Shown here: piece after piece, positions 13,779 through 21,475 of the stretch
Numbering within the stretch: the first letter of the stretch is position 1
Layout: the number at the start of each line of letters is the position of its first letter
Assembly (NCBI GenBank): GCA_964575715.1
Contig: CAZNSG010000168.1
Coordinates: 1-34,466, forward strand
Direction: 5' to 3'
DNA length: 34,466 nucleotides
From: PNAI01 sp964575715
GTDB lineage: Bacteria; Pseudomonadota; Alphaproteobacteria; Rhizobiales; Xanthobacteraceae
The notes under the pieces: model-generated
The model's database searches: none
The model's input: the letters and a program-made list of their open reading frames with translations, nothing else
Told to the model about the DNA's origin: nothing
Position numbers and translations under genes: made by a program

Positions 13779-15052
13779 TGGCGCAGCTTTCCGACGATTG
13801 TTTCGCCTTCGCCGGACCGCTCCTGCCGGTGGACGAGATGGAGCGCCTGATCGTCGAACGCGTTGCGCCGATCGCCGAGATCGAGGAGGTGGCGCTGCTT
13901 GCAGCGCACGGCCGCGTGCTCGCGCGTGACGTTGCTGCCCCGCTCGATCTGCCGCCGTTTGATAATTCCGCCGTGGACGGCTACGCCGTGCGCCACCGCG
14001 ATCTCGCGCCCAACGATGAGACACGGCTCGCAATTGTGGCGCGCCTGACCGCGGGCAGCGCATCCTCTCGCCCGCTTGGCGAGCGGCAAGCCATGCGCAT
14101 CTTCACCGGCGCGCCCATGCCAGCCGACGCCGACACCGTATTCATGCAGGAGGATGTCCGTGTCGAGGGCGAATATGTCATTGTACCGCCCGGCTTGAAG
14201 CTTGGCGCCAATCGACGTCACGCAGGCGAGGACGCACGCCAGGGTACTATCGCGCTGCCGGCGGGCCGCCGCTTGGCCCCACAGGACATCGCGCTTGCCG
14301 CCGCGGCCGGACTAACGCAACTCCCCGTGCGTCGGCGCGTGCGGGTCGCTTTGTTTTCCACCGGCGACGAAATCGTGGAACCGGGAGAGTCGCGGCCGCC
14401 GCCGGCGCTCTATGATGCCAACCGCTATCTGCTTGCCGCCATGCTCGATCGCCTCGGCGCCGAAGTCACCGATCTCGGCATTCTTAAGGACGAGCCTGCG
14501 GCGCTACGCAACGCAATCTCACAGGCCGCGCGTGCGCACGACCTGGTGCTCACATCCGGTGGTGTCTCCGCCGGTGAAGCCGATCATGTGCGCAATGTGG
14601 TCGAGTGCATCGGCAAGCTGGTGTTCTGGCGCGTCGGGATCAAACCTGGCCGCCCGGTCACCATGGGCGTGCTGCCGGGAGCGGGTTCGTCAACGGGCGC
14701 CGCATTTGTCGGACTGCCGGGCAATCCGGTTGCTGTCTTCGTCACCTTCGTGCGCGTCGTGCGTCCCCTTCTCCTACGCCTTGCGGGCGCCACACCCGAA
14801 CCGCTGATACCTTTGCCGGTGCGTGCAGGATTTTCCTATCGTAAGAAGAAGGGCCGCCGCGAATATGTTCGCGTTTCCTTGCACCCTTGCGCTGATGGAG
14901 CGATGGAAGCGATCAAGCACGCCCAGGACGGCGCCGGCGTGATCACCTCGTTGACCGAAACCGATGGCTTGGTGGAACTCCTCGAAGACACCACCACCAT
15001 AGAGCTGGGCACGACCGTCGGGTTCTTACCCTACGCAACCCTGATCGATTGA
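13775..15052 (+). CDS. moeA: Molybdopterin molybdenumtransferase MoeA
   Basis: About 425 residues, the normal MoeA length. PPFDNSAVDGYAVRH near residue 55 is the N-terminal signature, FTGAPMPADADTVFMQED follows, FSTGDEIVEPGE, TSGGVSAGEADHV and LPGNPVAVFVTF form the MPT/adenylate-binding site, and the C-terminal beta domain ends the protein. MoeA inserts molybdate into adenylated molybdopterin. The ATG at 13775 overlaps the mobB stop; the adjacent ATG at 13778 has GGAG six bases upstream and may be the one used. The moeA stop and a small gene on the other strand converge with a 16-bp gap. Unlike the degenerate paralogue upstream, all pterin-binding motifs are intact here. Confidence 0.96.
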   Translation: MMAQLSDDCFAFAGPLLPVDEMERLIVERVAPIAEIEEVALLAAHGRVLARDVAAPLDLPPFDNSAVDGYAVRHRDLAPNDETRLAIVARLTAGSASSRPLGERQAMRIFTGAPMPADADTVFMQEDVRVEGEYVIVPPGLKLGANRRHAGEDARQGTIALPAGRRLAPQDIALAAAAGLTQLPVRRRVRVALFSTGDEIVEPGESRPPPALYDANRYLLAAMLDRLGAEVTDLGILKDEPAALRNAISQAARAHDLVLTSGGVSAGEADHVRNVVECIGKLVFWRVGIKPGRPVTMGVLPGAGSSTGAAFVGLPGNPVAVFVTFVRVVRPLLLRLAGATPEPLIPLPVRAGFSYRKKKGRREYVRVSLHPCADGAMEAIKHAQDGAGVITSLTETDGLVELLEDTTTIELGTTVGFLPYATLID

Positions 15053-15068
15053 AACGAGCTTCGTTGCG

Positions 15069-15194
15069 CTAGATACGCGTGCTCGACGGCGAAATGAATG
15101 CGTCGCTGACAGGTTCCTGATAATTGTTCAGCACGAAGTAGGCTCCGATCGCAATGACGATAGCGGCGGAGCAAGCAACGACAAAAATGCGCAT
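15069..15194 (-). CDS. 41-residue single-pass membrane peptide
   Basis: A short gene with a strong ribosome site: GGAGGTCC lies three bases before the ATG at 15194. The product begins MRIFVVACSAAIVIAIGAYF, one hydrophobic helix (about residues 3-22), followed by a polar tail (NNYQEPVSDAFISPSSTRI). The N-terminal arginine and the length suggest insertion in the inner membrane with a short exposed C-terminus. Similar peptides with a helix plus a QEP-type tail are, as far as I recall, widespread in Bradyrhizobium-type genomes, without known function. It follows mobA on the same strand after 75 bp and converges with moeA, so it may be the last gene of the tup-fdhD-mobA operon. Confidence 0.7.
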   Translation of the reverse strand: MRIFVVACSAAIVIAIGAYFVLNNYQEPVSDAFISPSSTRI

Positions 15195-15269
15195 CTTGGA
15201 CCTCCAGAAAAAGCCTTAGCCTCAGCGGCTTGCGGCCATTATGGTACTCCATTGAATCAAAGCAAGCAC

Positions 15270-15902
15270 TTACGCCTGTGGATGCAGCGTTGCGATGGAT
15301 TCAGCATTGGCGGCGTCCTGCGGCGTATTGACGTTGAAAAATGGGTCGAACGGCGTGTCCGGCCAGGCGGCCAACGCGACCCCGTGACGTTCTGTCCACA
15401 CCTCGATTTTGCGCAAACCCTCCTTGGTCAGCGCATGGCGTAGATCGTCGCGCAGCGCAAGGGGCCATAGACCCACGACGGGATGACGCCATTCCCCTGA
15501 ACGCGCGCAGGCGAGCGGCTTACCCTCGGCCTCCCGCGCCGCATGCAGCCGCGACACCAGATCGCGCGGCAAGAACGGACAGTCTCCCGGCACGCTCACG
15601 ACATAGGCGATGTCGGGCAAATATTCCGCCGCCCAGTCAAGACCCGCAAGCACGCCGGCAAGCGGACCGGCAAAATCCGGCACGCTGTCAGGCACGACCT
15701 TGAGACCGGTTGCGGCAAAACGCTCCGGATCGCCATTAGCGTTGAGCAGGAGCGCTGCGCATTGCGGCCGCAGTCGTTCGAGCACGCGGTCGAAAATTTT
15801 CATCCCGCCGATAGTGAGCAGTATTTTGTCGCCGCCGCCCATGCGGCGCGCCAGACCGCCGGCGAGCACGAGGCCCAGCGTCGGCGGCACTTCAATCGTC
15901 AT
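15270..15902 (-). CDS. mobA: Molybdenum cofactor guanylyltransferase MobA
   Basis: 210 residues, normal for MobA. LGLVLAGGLARRMGGGDK (about residues 9-26) is the nucleotidyltransferase loop with the GTP-contacting glycines and lysine. DFAGPLAGVLAGLDW and VVSVPGDCPFLPRDL carry the second and third substrate blocks, and FFNVNTPQDAANAE is the typical C-terminal motif. It joins GMP to Mo-molybdopterin to form the bis-MGD cofactor that NasA and formate dehydrogenases require. Its start overlaps the end of fdhD by 11 bp, which supports co-transcription. Confidence 0.95.
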   Translation of the reverse strand: MTIEVPPTLGLVLAGGLARRMGGGDKILLTIGGMKIFDRVLERLRPQCAALLLNANGDPERFAATGLKVVPDSVPDFAGPLAGVLAGLDWAAEYLPDIAYVVSVPGDCPFLPRDLVSRLHAAREAEGKPLACARSGEWRHPVVGLWPLALRDDLRHALTKEGLRKIEVWTERHGVALAAWPDTPFDPFFNVNTPQDAANAESIATLHPQA

Positions 15903-16815
15903 GCGCCGCCGCTTTCCGCCGATGCTTGGTGCCTTCTTCCTCGACCAAGCGCAGGTCCTGGTCGAACACGATTCGCTCCTCGCCCGCGAGCGCGACGAAA
16001 CGCTTTCCGCGCGCGCGGCCGATCAGCGTCAGGTTCGCTTTGCGCGCAAGGTCCACACCCCAGGCGGTGAAGCCGGAGCGCGAGACCAGGATTGGAATTC
16101 CCATGCGCAGGGTCTTGATCACCATCTCCGATGTCAGCCGTCCGGTGGTGTAGAAGATTTTATCCTCTGGCCGCACGCGATGCTTGAACATCCACCCCGC
16201 GATCTTATCGACCGCATTGTGGCGGCCGACGTCTTCCATATAGACCAGCGGCCGGTCCTTCACCGCCAGCACGCAGCCATGAATGGCGCCGGCTTCGAGA
16301 TAGAGCGAAGGCGTGGTGTTGATCTTGTGGGTGAGCGCATAAAGCCAAGATGTGCGCAGTTCGGCGGACGGCATTTTTACGTCTTCGAGCGCTTCCATCA
16401 GATCGCCAAACACCGTGCCCTGCGCGCAACCCGAGGTCTGCACCTTTTTCTTGAGTTTTTTCTCGTAATTGGTTTTGCGCTTGGTGCGCACCACCACCAC
16501 CGCGAGGTCTTCGTCGTAGTCGATGCCGGTGACCACGTCGTCCATCTTGAGCATGTTCTGGTTGAGCAGATATCCGAGCGCGAGATATTCCGGATAGTCG
16601 CCGATGGTCATCGCGGTAACGATTTCCTGCGCATTGAGAAAGATCGTGAGCGCGCGCTCGACCGTCACCGATGTCTCGATCGGCTGGCCGGTTTGATCGA
16701 TACCCTTGACGCGCTCTGTCAGACGCGGGTCGAGCGGGTCTGGCTTGATGAGATAGTCGTCTTTTGGTGAGCGCATCGCACTAATGTAGGTGAATGTGGC
16801 CCACGGCGAAAGCAC
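15892..16815 (-). CDS. fdhD: Formate dehydrogenase accessory sulfurtransferase FdhD
   Basis: 307 residues from a GTG at 16815 that has GAGGAAA seven bases upstream; an ATG at 16776 is an alternative but has no ribosome site. VERALTIFLNAQEIVTAMTIGDYPEYLALGYLL is the conserved N-terminal block, and EDVGRHNAVDKIAGW and YTTGRLTSEMVIKT are the later signatures. FdhD transfers sulfur to the bis-MGD cofactor of formate dehydrogenases. The mobile-loop motif reads SGCAQGT: classical FdhD proteins have two cysteines (CxxC) here, and the second is glycine in this protein. The start is nine bases after tupA and the end overlaps mobA, so tungstate uptake, FdhD and MobA form one operon. Confidence 0.94.
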   Translation of the reverse strand: MLSPWATFTYISAMRSPKDDYLIKPDPLDPRLTERVKGIDQTGQPIETSVTVERALTIFLNAQEIVTAMTIGDYPEYLALGYLLNQNMLKMDDVVTGIDYDEDLAVVVVRTKRKTNYEKKLKKKVQTSGCAQGTVFGDLMEALEDVKMPSAELRTSWLYALTHKINTTPSLYLEAGAIHGCVLAVKDRPLVYMEDVGRHNAVDKIAGWMFKHRVRPEDKIFYTTGRLTSEMVIKTLRMGIPILVSRSGFTAWGVDLARKANLTLIGRARGKRFVALAGEERIVFDQDLRLVEEEGTKHRRKAAAHDD

Positions 16816-16824
16816 AGGGTTTCC

Positions 16825-17655
16825 TCACGCCCCCGGCACGGTGGCATTGGGAAAGAACAGCTGTTCGCCATTGATCTTGTAGTTGGTGATCGCATTCTGG
16901 CCTTCCGGCGAAACCAGCCAATCGATGAATTGCTGGCCGAGTTCCTTCTTCACTTTGGGGTGCTTGGCCGGGTTCACCAGTATGACGCCATACTGGTTGA
17001 ACAGCCGCTTGTCGCCTTCCAGCGCGATGACGAGCTCACCCTTGTTCTTGAACGAGATCCAGGTGCCGCGGTCAGCCAGCACATAGGCATTGGAGGCCGA
17101 CGCCGTATTGAGCGCGGCGCCCATGCCCTGACCGATCTCCTTGTACCAGGGGCCTTTCTCCTTCTCGATGTCGATGCCGGCGATCTTCCAGAGATTAAGC
17201 TCGGCAGCATGCGTCCCAGACCTGTCGCCGCGAGAGATGAAGGCGGCGGCCTTAGTCTTGATGGCCGTGAATGCGGCCGAGATGTCCTTCGAGCCCTTGA
17301 TGCCGGCGGGATCGTTCTTCGGCCCAACGAGAATAAAGTCGTTGTACATCACGGGAAAGCGCTTAACGCCGAAGCCGTCGGTGACGAATTTCTCCTCCTG
17401 CGCCTTGGCGTGGACGAACACCACGTCGGCATCCCCGCGCCGTCCGGTGTCGAGCGCCTGGCCGGTACCTTGCGAGACCACCTTCACATCGATGCCGGTC
17501 TTGGCCTTGAACAGCGGAAGGATATGACCGAACAGTCCGGAATCCTGCGTCGATGTGGTGGAGGAAACCACGATCGACTTGTCCTGCGCCGGCGCGGTGG
17601 ATATGCCGGCGAAAACGGCGGCGGCAAGAAGCATCAGAGTGCGGCAGGTCCGCAT
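16825..17655 (-). CDS. tupA: Tungstate ABC transporter, periplasmic binding protein
   Basis: 276 residues from the ATG at 17655, which has AAGGAG six bases upstream. A signal peptide occupies residues 1-24 (hydrophobic LMLLAAAVFAGI, cleavage near APA). The mature protein starts with SIVVSSTTSTQDSGL, whose TTSTQDSGL block is characteristic of TupA, and contains SRGDRSGTH, another anion-contacting segment. The C-terminal INGEQLFFPNA is also typical. TupA binds tungstate in the periplasm and delivers it to TupB/TupC. Molybdate as ligand cannot be excluded, but this family is usually selective for tungstate. It is the third gene of the tupB-tupC-tupA operon. Confidence 0.93.
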   Translation of the reverse strand: MRTCRTLMLLAAAVFAGISTAPAQDKSIVVSSTTSTQDSGLFGHILPLFKAKTGIDVKVVSQGTGQALDTGRRGDADVVFVHAKAQEEKFVTDGFGVKRFPVMYNDFILVGPKNDPAGIKGSKDISAAFTAIKTKAAAFISRGDRSGTHAAELNLWKIAGIDIEKEKGPWYKEIGQGMGAALNTASASNAYVLADRGTWISFKNKGELVIALEGDKRLFNQYGVILVNPAKHPKVKKELGQQFIDWLVSPEGQNAITNYKINGEQLFFPNATVPGA

Positions 17656-17679
17656 GCGGTTCTCCTTATCTATCATGCA

Positions 17680-18402
17680 CTAAACCAGCAACTCGCCGGC
17701 GACGAACCGGCGCGCCTCATGCGTCTTCGGATTGGCAAAGAACTCAGCCGCCGGGCCGTGCTCGACCACGCGGCCGCGGTGCATGAGCACGATCTCGCCG
17801 GCAATCCGGCGCGCTTCGCCGAGATCATGCGTCGACATCACCACCTTGATGCCGCGCCCGACCACCATGCGAACGACATCCTCGATCGCCTTGGTGGCGG
17901 CGGGATCAAGGCTCGCAGTCGGCTCGTCGAGAAAGAGCAGTTCCGGATCGCGGGCCAGCGCACGGGCAACCGCGATCCGCTGCTGCTCGCCGCCGGATAA
18001 TCGGCGCGCCGGCCGCTCGCTCAGATCGCTCAACCCCACCAGTTCGAGCAACTCCGCCACGCGGGCATATTGTTCGGTACGGGGCACGTCGGCGTTTGCC
18101 AGCGCATACTTGAGATTGGCAGCAACGCTGCGGCGAAGCATGGTCGGGCGCTGGAATACGATGGCGCGCCGCTGCGGCGGGCTAAAGTCGTTTCCAGCCC
18201 AGGTGATGCGCCCGCGCGTCGGCTTGATCAGACCCATGGCCGCCCGCAGCAATGTGGTCTTGCCCGAGCCATTTGGACCAATCAGCACGGTCGGCGCGCC
18301 GGGCGCGAACGTGAGCGTGACAGCATTGAGTATCGTCACGTCTCCGGCAATGACGCTCACCTCGTCGAGCTGGACGGGCAGATTGGAAACCGGCGCGCGC
18401 AT
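17680..18402 (-). CDS. tupC: Tungstate ABC transporter, ATP-binding protein
   Basis: 240 residues. IGPNGSGKTTLL is the Walker A site, LSGGEQQRIAVARAL the ABC signature, LLFLDEPTASLD the Walker B site and VVMSTHDLGEA the H-loop. These are the complete motifs of a functional ATPase subunit, and the length fits a simple importer ATPase without a C-terminal regulatory (TOBE) domain. It starts at 18402 (ATG), with GTG at 18408 as an alternative that overlaps the tupB stop (GTGA); either way it is translationally coupled to the permease. A frame that is open further upstream is only a shadow of tupB. Confidence 0.93.
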   Translation of the reverse strand: MRAPVSNLPVQLDEVSVIAGDVTILNAVTLTFAPGAPTVLIGPNGSGKTTLLRAAMGLIKPTRGRITWAGNDFSPPQRRAIVFQRPTMLRRSVAANLKYALANADVPRTEQYARVAELLELVGLSDLSERPARRLSGGEQQRIAVARALARDPELLFLDEPTASLDPAATKAIEDVVRMVVGRGIKVVMSTHDLGEARRIAGEIVLMHRGRVVEHGPAAEFFANPKTHEARRFVAGELLV

Positions 18403-18404
18403 GT

Positions 18405-19097
18405 TCACCCCGCGTACCGTTCGCCACTGCGCCGCGCTATCCAGGCCAGCGCGTTGATCACGATCACGATTGCAATCAGCACTAGGCCAAGCCCGATGGC
18501 GAGTGGCAGATCGCCCTTGGATGTTTCCAGCGCGATCGCCGTGGTCATGGTGCGGGTGAAGCCTTCGATGTTGCCGCCGACGATGATGACCGCGCCGACC
18601 TCCGCCGCTGCACGTCCGAATCCGGCGAGCAGCGCGGTGACCAGGCTGAAGCGCGCGTCCCACACCAATGTCGCCACGCGGCCGACCGGACCAATGTTCA
18701 TGGCGGCAAGTTCGTCGCGGTATTCCATCCATAAGTCTTCGATGGTCTGGCGCGTGAGCGCGGCGATGATGGGCGCCACCAGTATGCTTTGAGCGATCAC
18801 CATCGCCTGTGGCGTAAACAGCAAACCAAATTCGCCGAGCGGGCCGGAGCGCGATAGCGCCAGATAAACCGCAAGCCCGACCGCAACCGGTGGCAGACCC
18901 ATGAGCGCATTGAGCACCACAACCACGCCTTCGCGTCCGTGAAATCGTGTGAGCGCTATCAGCGCACCAAATGGCACGCCAACCAATGCCGCAAAAAAGA
19001 CCGCGCTCAGACTCACGATCAACGACAGCTGCACGATAGCGACAAGCGCCGGATTGGCGGTGAGCACGAGCTCAAGAGCTGAGAGGTCGCTGGACAT
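18405..19097 (-). CDS. tupB: Tungstate ABC transporter, permease
   Basis: 230 residues with about five hydrophobic helices, typical of the TupB permease. The cytoplasmic EAA-like loop (YRDELAAMNIGPVGRVATLVWDARFSLVTALLAGFGRAAAEVGAVIIVGGN) matches the family contact site for the ATPase, including GRAAAEVGA. It is the first gene of the minus-strand operon tupB-tupC-tupA-fdhD-mobA. The ATG at 19097 has no Shine-Dalgarno. The order B-C-A differs from the A-B-C order used to name the family. No regulator of the ModE/TupR type is visible nearby. Confidence 0.93.
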   Translation of the reverse strand: MSSDLSALELVLTANPALVAIVQLSLIVSLSAVFFAALVGVPFGALIALTRFHGREGVVVVLNALMGLPPVAVGLAVYLALSRSGPLGEFGLLFTPQAMVIAQSILVAPIIAALTRQTIEDLWMEYRDELAAMNIGPVGRVATLVWDARFSLVTALLAGFGRAAAEVGAVIIVGGNIEGFTRTMTTAIALETSKGDLPLAIGLGLVLIAIVIVINALAWIARRSGERYAG

Positions 19098-19464
19098 TTG
19101 GTGTCAATTTGGTTTGCTGTGACCGATCTCTTGCGTCGGCAATCGACACGATCGAATTCATGTCTCCAAATTCGCACGTCTAAATATGGCGCGCAACATT
19201 CGTCGCAAATCCTGTCGCGCTCGAACGATCAGACAGCCGGCATCGGTCAACATCGATCGCTCGCGTGGATTGCCGCTCATAGCCTTGAGCTATGGGCGGC
19301 ACCTTTATCGGCGCCTCCGCATGCGACCGCCGGCAACCGCTTTGACACCTTCATTCGAACTCGGCTGGCGTGAGCGCGTCCAAGGCCAACATCTATAAAG
19401 TGAAACAAATCTACTTCTCTCCAACCTGAAAAACCCGAGCGCGCTTTCAATATGTCTTGCAGAC
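19098..19464. other. Intergenic stretch without a recognisable gene
   Basis: Between tupB and the first tRNA-Ser-like fragment I see no convincing gene or clear repeat. It should contain the promoter of the tup operon (reading left), but I could not identify a strong -35/-10 pair. Confidence 0.5.
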
Positions 19465-19492
19465 GGAGGGCTGGCCGAATGCTTTCAGGTGC
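19465..19492 (+). pseudogene. Diverged copy of the tRNA-Ser 5' half
   Basis: GGAGGGCTGGCCGAATGC at the start is a degenerate version of the first bases of the tRNA-Ser at 19676. The preceding 24 bases also match the flank of that gene at about 18 positions. No 3' half is present. Confidence 0.7.
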
Positions 19493-19579
19493 CGCCTGTG
19501 CCCCCCGAGGTGCGCGTCTTGCTCTTGTAAGACTTGCACTTGTAAAAAGCCGCGTGCGCCGTCAAAACGTCATGCAAGC

Positions 19580-19609
19580 GGAGGGATGGCCGAGTGGCTT
19601 AAGGCGCAC
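19580..19609 (+). pseudogene. Perfect copy of the tRNA-Ser 5' half (30 nt)
   Basis: These 30 bases are identical to positions 1-30 of the complete tRNA-Ser that starts 96 bp downstream, and the 26 bases before them match its flank at 23 positions (19554-19579 against 19650-19675). Identity ends inside the anticodon stem and no 3' half follows. Confidence 0.85.
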
Positions 19610-19675
19610 CAGCGCGCAACGGCGCGCGTCTTTTGCTTGAATAAAGAGCGTGCGCCGTCAATACATCTTGCAAGC

Positions 19676-19765
19676 GGAGGGATGGCCGAGTGGCTTAAGG
19701 CGCACGCTTGGAAAGCGTGTATACGGGAAACCGTATCGTGGGTTCGAATCCCACTCCCTCCGCCA
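19676..19765 (+). tRNA. tRNA-Ser (anticodon GGA)
   Basis: A complete 90-base class II tRNA. The acceptor GGAGGGA pairs with TCCCTCC, G is the discriminator base and CCA is encoded. The anticodon stem CACGC / GCGTG encloses TTGGAAA, giving anticodon GGA. A long variable arm (TATACGGGAAACCGTATC region) is typical of serine tRNAs, and GGTTCGAATCC is the T arm. Confidence 0.97.
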
Positions 19766-20013
19766 CGAACTAAGATATTGATATTACTTATATAATTGTC
19801 GCAATGGCGGTGCAAATTCCTCCGCGCTTTCCGGGGCTTTGCTCCCCTTCGGCAGCGATGCTTTTCACGCAGAAACGAATTCGTCCGACATTAAAGGCGT
19901 TGGCGTCACGCGCCACATTCGAAATCCGGCGGCGCTCATCGCTAGGAAGGTGCCGCCTCTGCGCGAGAGCGAAATTCATCGCTGAAAATCAATCATACCG
20001 ACAAGCTGCTGTA

Positions 20014-21453
20014 TTACGGAACAGCAGACAGCTTCAGCCCAATAGCCGTTGACCTGCGAGCCGGAGACGCGATGGTGCCGCGGCGCGCTATCTGAACGGC
20101 TCCAGGCATGGCATGTCGCACGAACAGCATCGCCGGGTTGCTGATCTGGTTGTCCCGGATCGCCCGCGCGAGCCCTGCCAAGGTCGCATGCACCGTCCGA
20201 GCCGCCGGCGAGCATCCGTTCTCGACAATCGTCACCGGCGTGTCCGCGGGCATGCCGACGGCAAGCAGGCTCGCCTGAATGCGCGGCGCGACGCTCACGG
20301 CCATATAGAGCGCGAAAACCGTTCCTGGTTTTGCTAGCGCAGTCCAATCATAGGGAGTTGCGCCGCCGGTGGAATGTCCGGTGAGAAAAACAATGGAGCG
20401 CACTTCGTCACGATGCGTCAGCGGCAGACCCGCTTCGGCAGCGCATGCAGTCGCCGAGGTGACACCCGGAACGATGTCATAGGAAATGCCGGCCGCCTCC
20501 AGCGCGGCCATCTCCTCCCCCACCCGTCCGAAGATCATGGGATCGCCGCCCTTGAGCCGCACCACGTCATTGCCGGCCTTGGCCTCCGCAATCAGGACCG
20601 CATTGATCTCGGCCTGTGCAATGCAAGCCTGGCCGGGCGTCTTGCCGACATTGATGCGGCGCGCATCGCGGCGGGCGCAGTCGAGGACGGATGGATCGAT
20701 CAGGCGATCATGCACAATGACGTCGGCCTCCTGCAGACGCCGCAAAGCGCGCAGCGTCATCAGATCGGCGGTGCCGGGGCCGGCGCCAACCAGCGAGACG
20801 TGGCCGCGTGGCGGCGCGTCCAGCATTCCATTGCCGAGCAGAAGGTCGGCCTCGGCGCGCGCATCGGCTTCTTTGCCGTCAAGCATCAATGTGCGTGTGC
20901 GGCCGGTGAAAAACCGTTCCCAAAATCGCCGCCGAGCGCGCGGATCGGAACGAATGTGTGCATTGACCCGCTTGCGCAAGCTGCCGGCAAGCGTGGCAAG
21001 ACTTCCAAGACCTGTCGGCAGCCAGCCTTCCAAGTGCGCCCTGATCTGACGCGCAAGCACGGGCGCGGTACCTTCGGTGCCGATGGCGACAACGACCGGC
21101 GAGCGATCGACGATCGCCGGAGACTGGAACGTACACAGCGCGGGTTCGTCCACGACATTGATCGGAATGTTTCGCTCAACCGCGGCATGCGCGACGAGCG
21201 CGTTGGTCTGTGCATCAGCCGCGGCATACACCAGCCGGCAGCCCTCCAACACGGCCGGGGTGAACACGCGCCGCCAGACGATGCGGCCGCGATTGGCGAG
21301 ATCAATCAACTCATCGGTCAGGATTTCACTGACGACCTCGATCCCGGCTGACGTTTTCAGCAGCAATCGCACCTTCTGCGCGGCCTGCTCACCGCCGCCG
21401 ATCACGGCAACGCGGCTACCGTCCAGATCGAGAAAAATGGGGAAAGTACGCAT
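20014..21453 (-). CDS. cysG: Siroheme synthase CysG (trifunctional)
   Basis: 479 residues. The N-terminal half (about 1-210) is the precorrin-2 dehydrogenase/ferrochelatase part with VAVIGGGEQAAQKVRLLL. The C-terminal half is the uroporphyrinogen-III methyltransferase, with VSLVGAGPGTADLMTLRAL, VRLKGGDPMIFGRVGEE and VPGVTSATACAAEAGLPLTHR. Together they convert uroporphyrinogen III to siroheme. Siroheme is the catalytic cofactor of NirB, encoded in the same operon, which explains the gene's position as last gene of nirB-nirD-nasA-trpD2-cysG. GAGGAGAC lies upstream of the ATG at 21453. A 22-bp gap separates it from the preceding gene. Confidence 0.95.
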   Translation of the reverse strand: MRTFPIFLDLDGSRVAVIGGGEQAAQKVRLLLKTSAGIEVVSEILTDELIDLANRGRIVWRRVFTPAVLEGCRLVYAAADAQTNALVAHAAVERNIPINVVDEPALCTFQSPAIVDRSPVVVAIGTEGTAPVLARQIRAHLEGWLPTGLGSLATLAGSLRKRVNAHIRSDPRARRRFWERFFTGRTRTLMLDGKEADARAEADLLLGNGMLDAPPRGHVSLVGAGPGTADLMTLRALRRLQEADVIVHDRLIDPSVLDCARRDARRINVGKTPGQACIAQAEINAVLIAEAKAGNDVVRLKGGDPMIFGRVGEEMAALEAAGISYDIVPGVTSATACAAEAGLPLTHRDEVRSIVFLTGHSTGGATPYDWTALAKPGTVFALYMAVSVAPRIQASLLAVGMPADTPVTIVENGCSPAARTVHATLAGLARAIRDNQISNPAMLFVRHAMPGAVQIARRGTIASPARRSTAIGLKLSAVP

Positions 21454-21475
21454 GATCTATGTCTCCTCATCAGCC

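Noticed and set aside
19098..19373. 91-codon frame directly after tupB on the other strand
   Set aside because: No ribosome site and no recognisable domain; probably intergenic.
19465..19705. CRISPR-like regular repeats
   Set aside because: The repeated unit is the tRNA-Ser head with its flank; there are only three copies, spacing is irregular and no cas gene is near.
19457..19795. Open frame of 112 codons across the tRNA-Ser copies
   Set aside because: It simply translates the tRNA heads (repeated GGMAEWLKAH), a well-known false gene.
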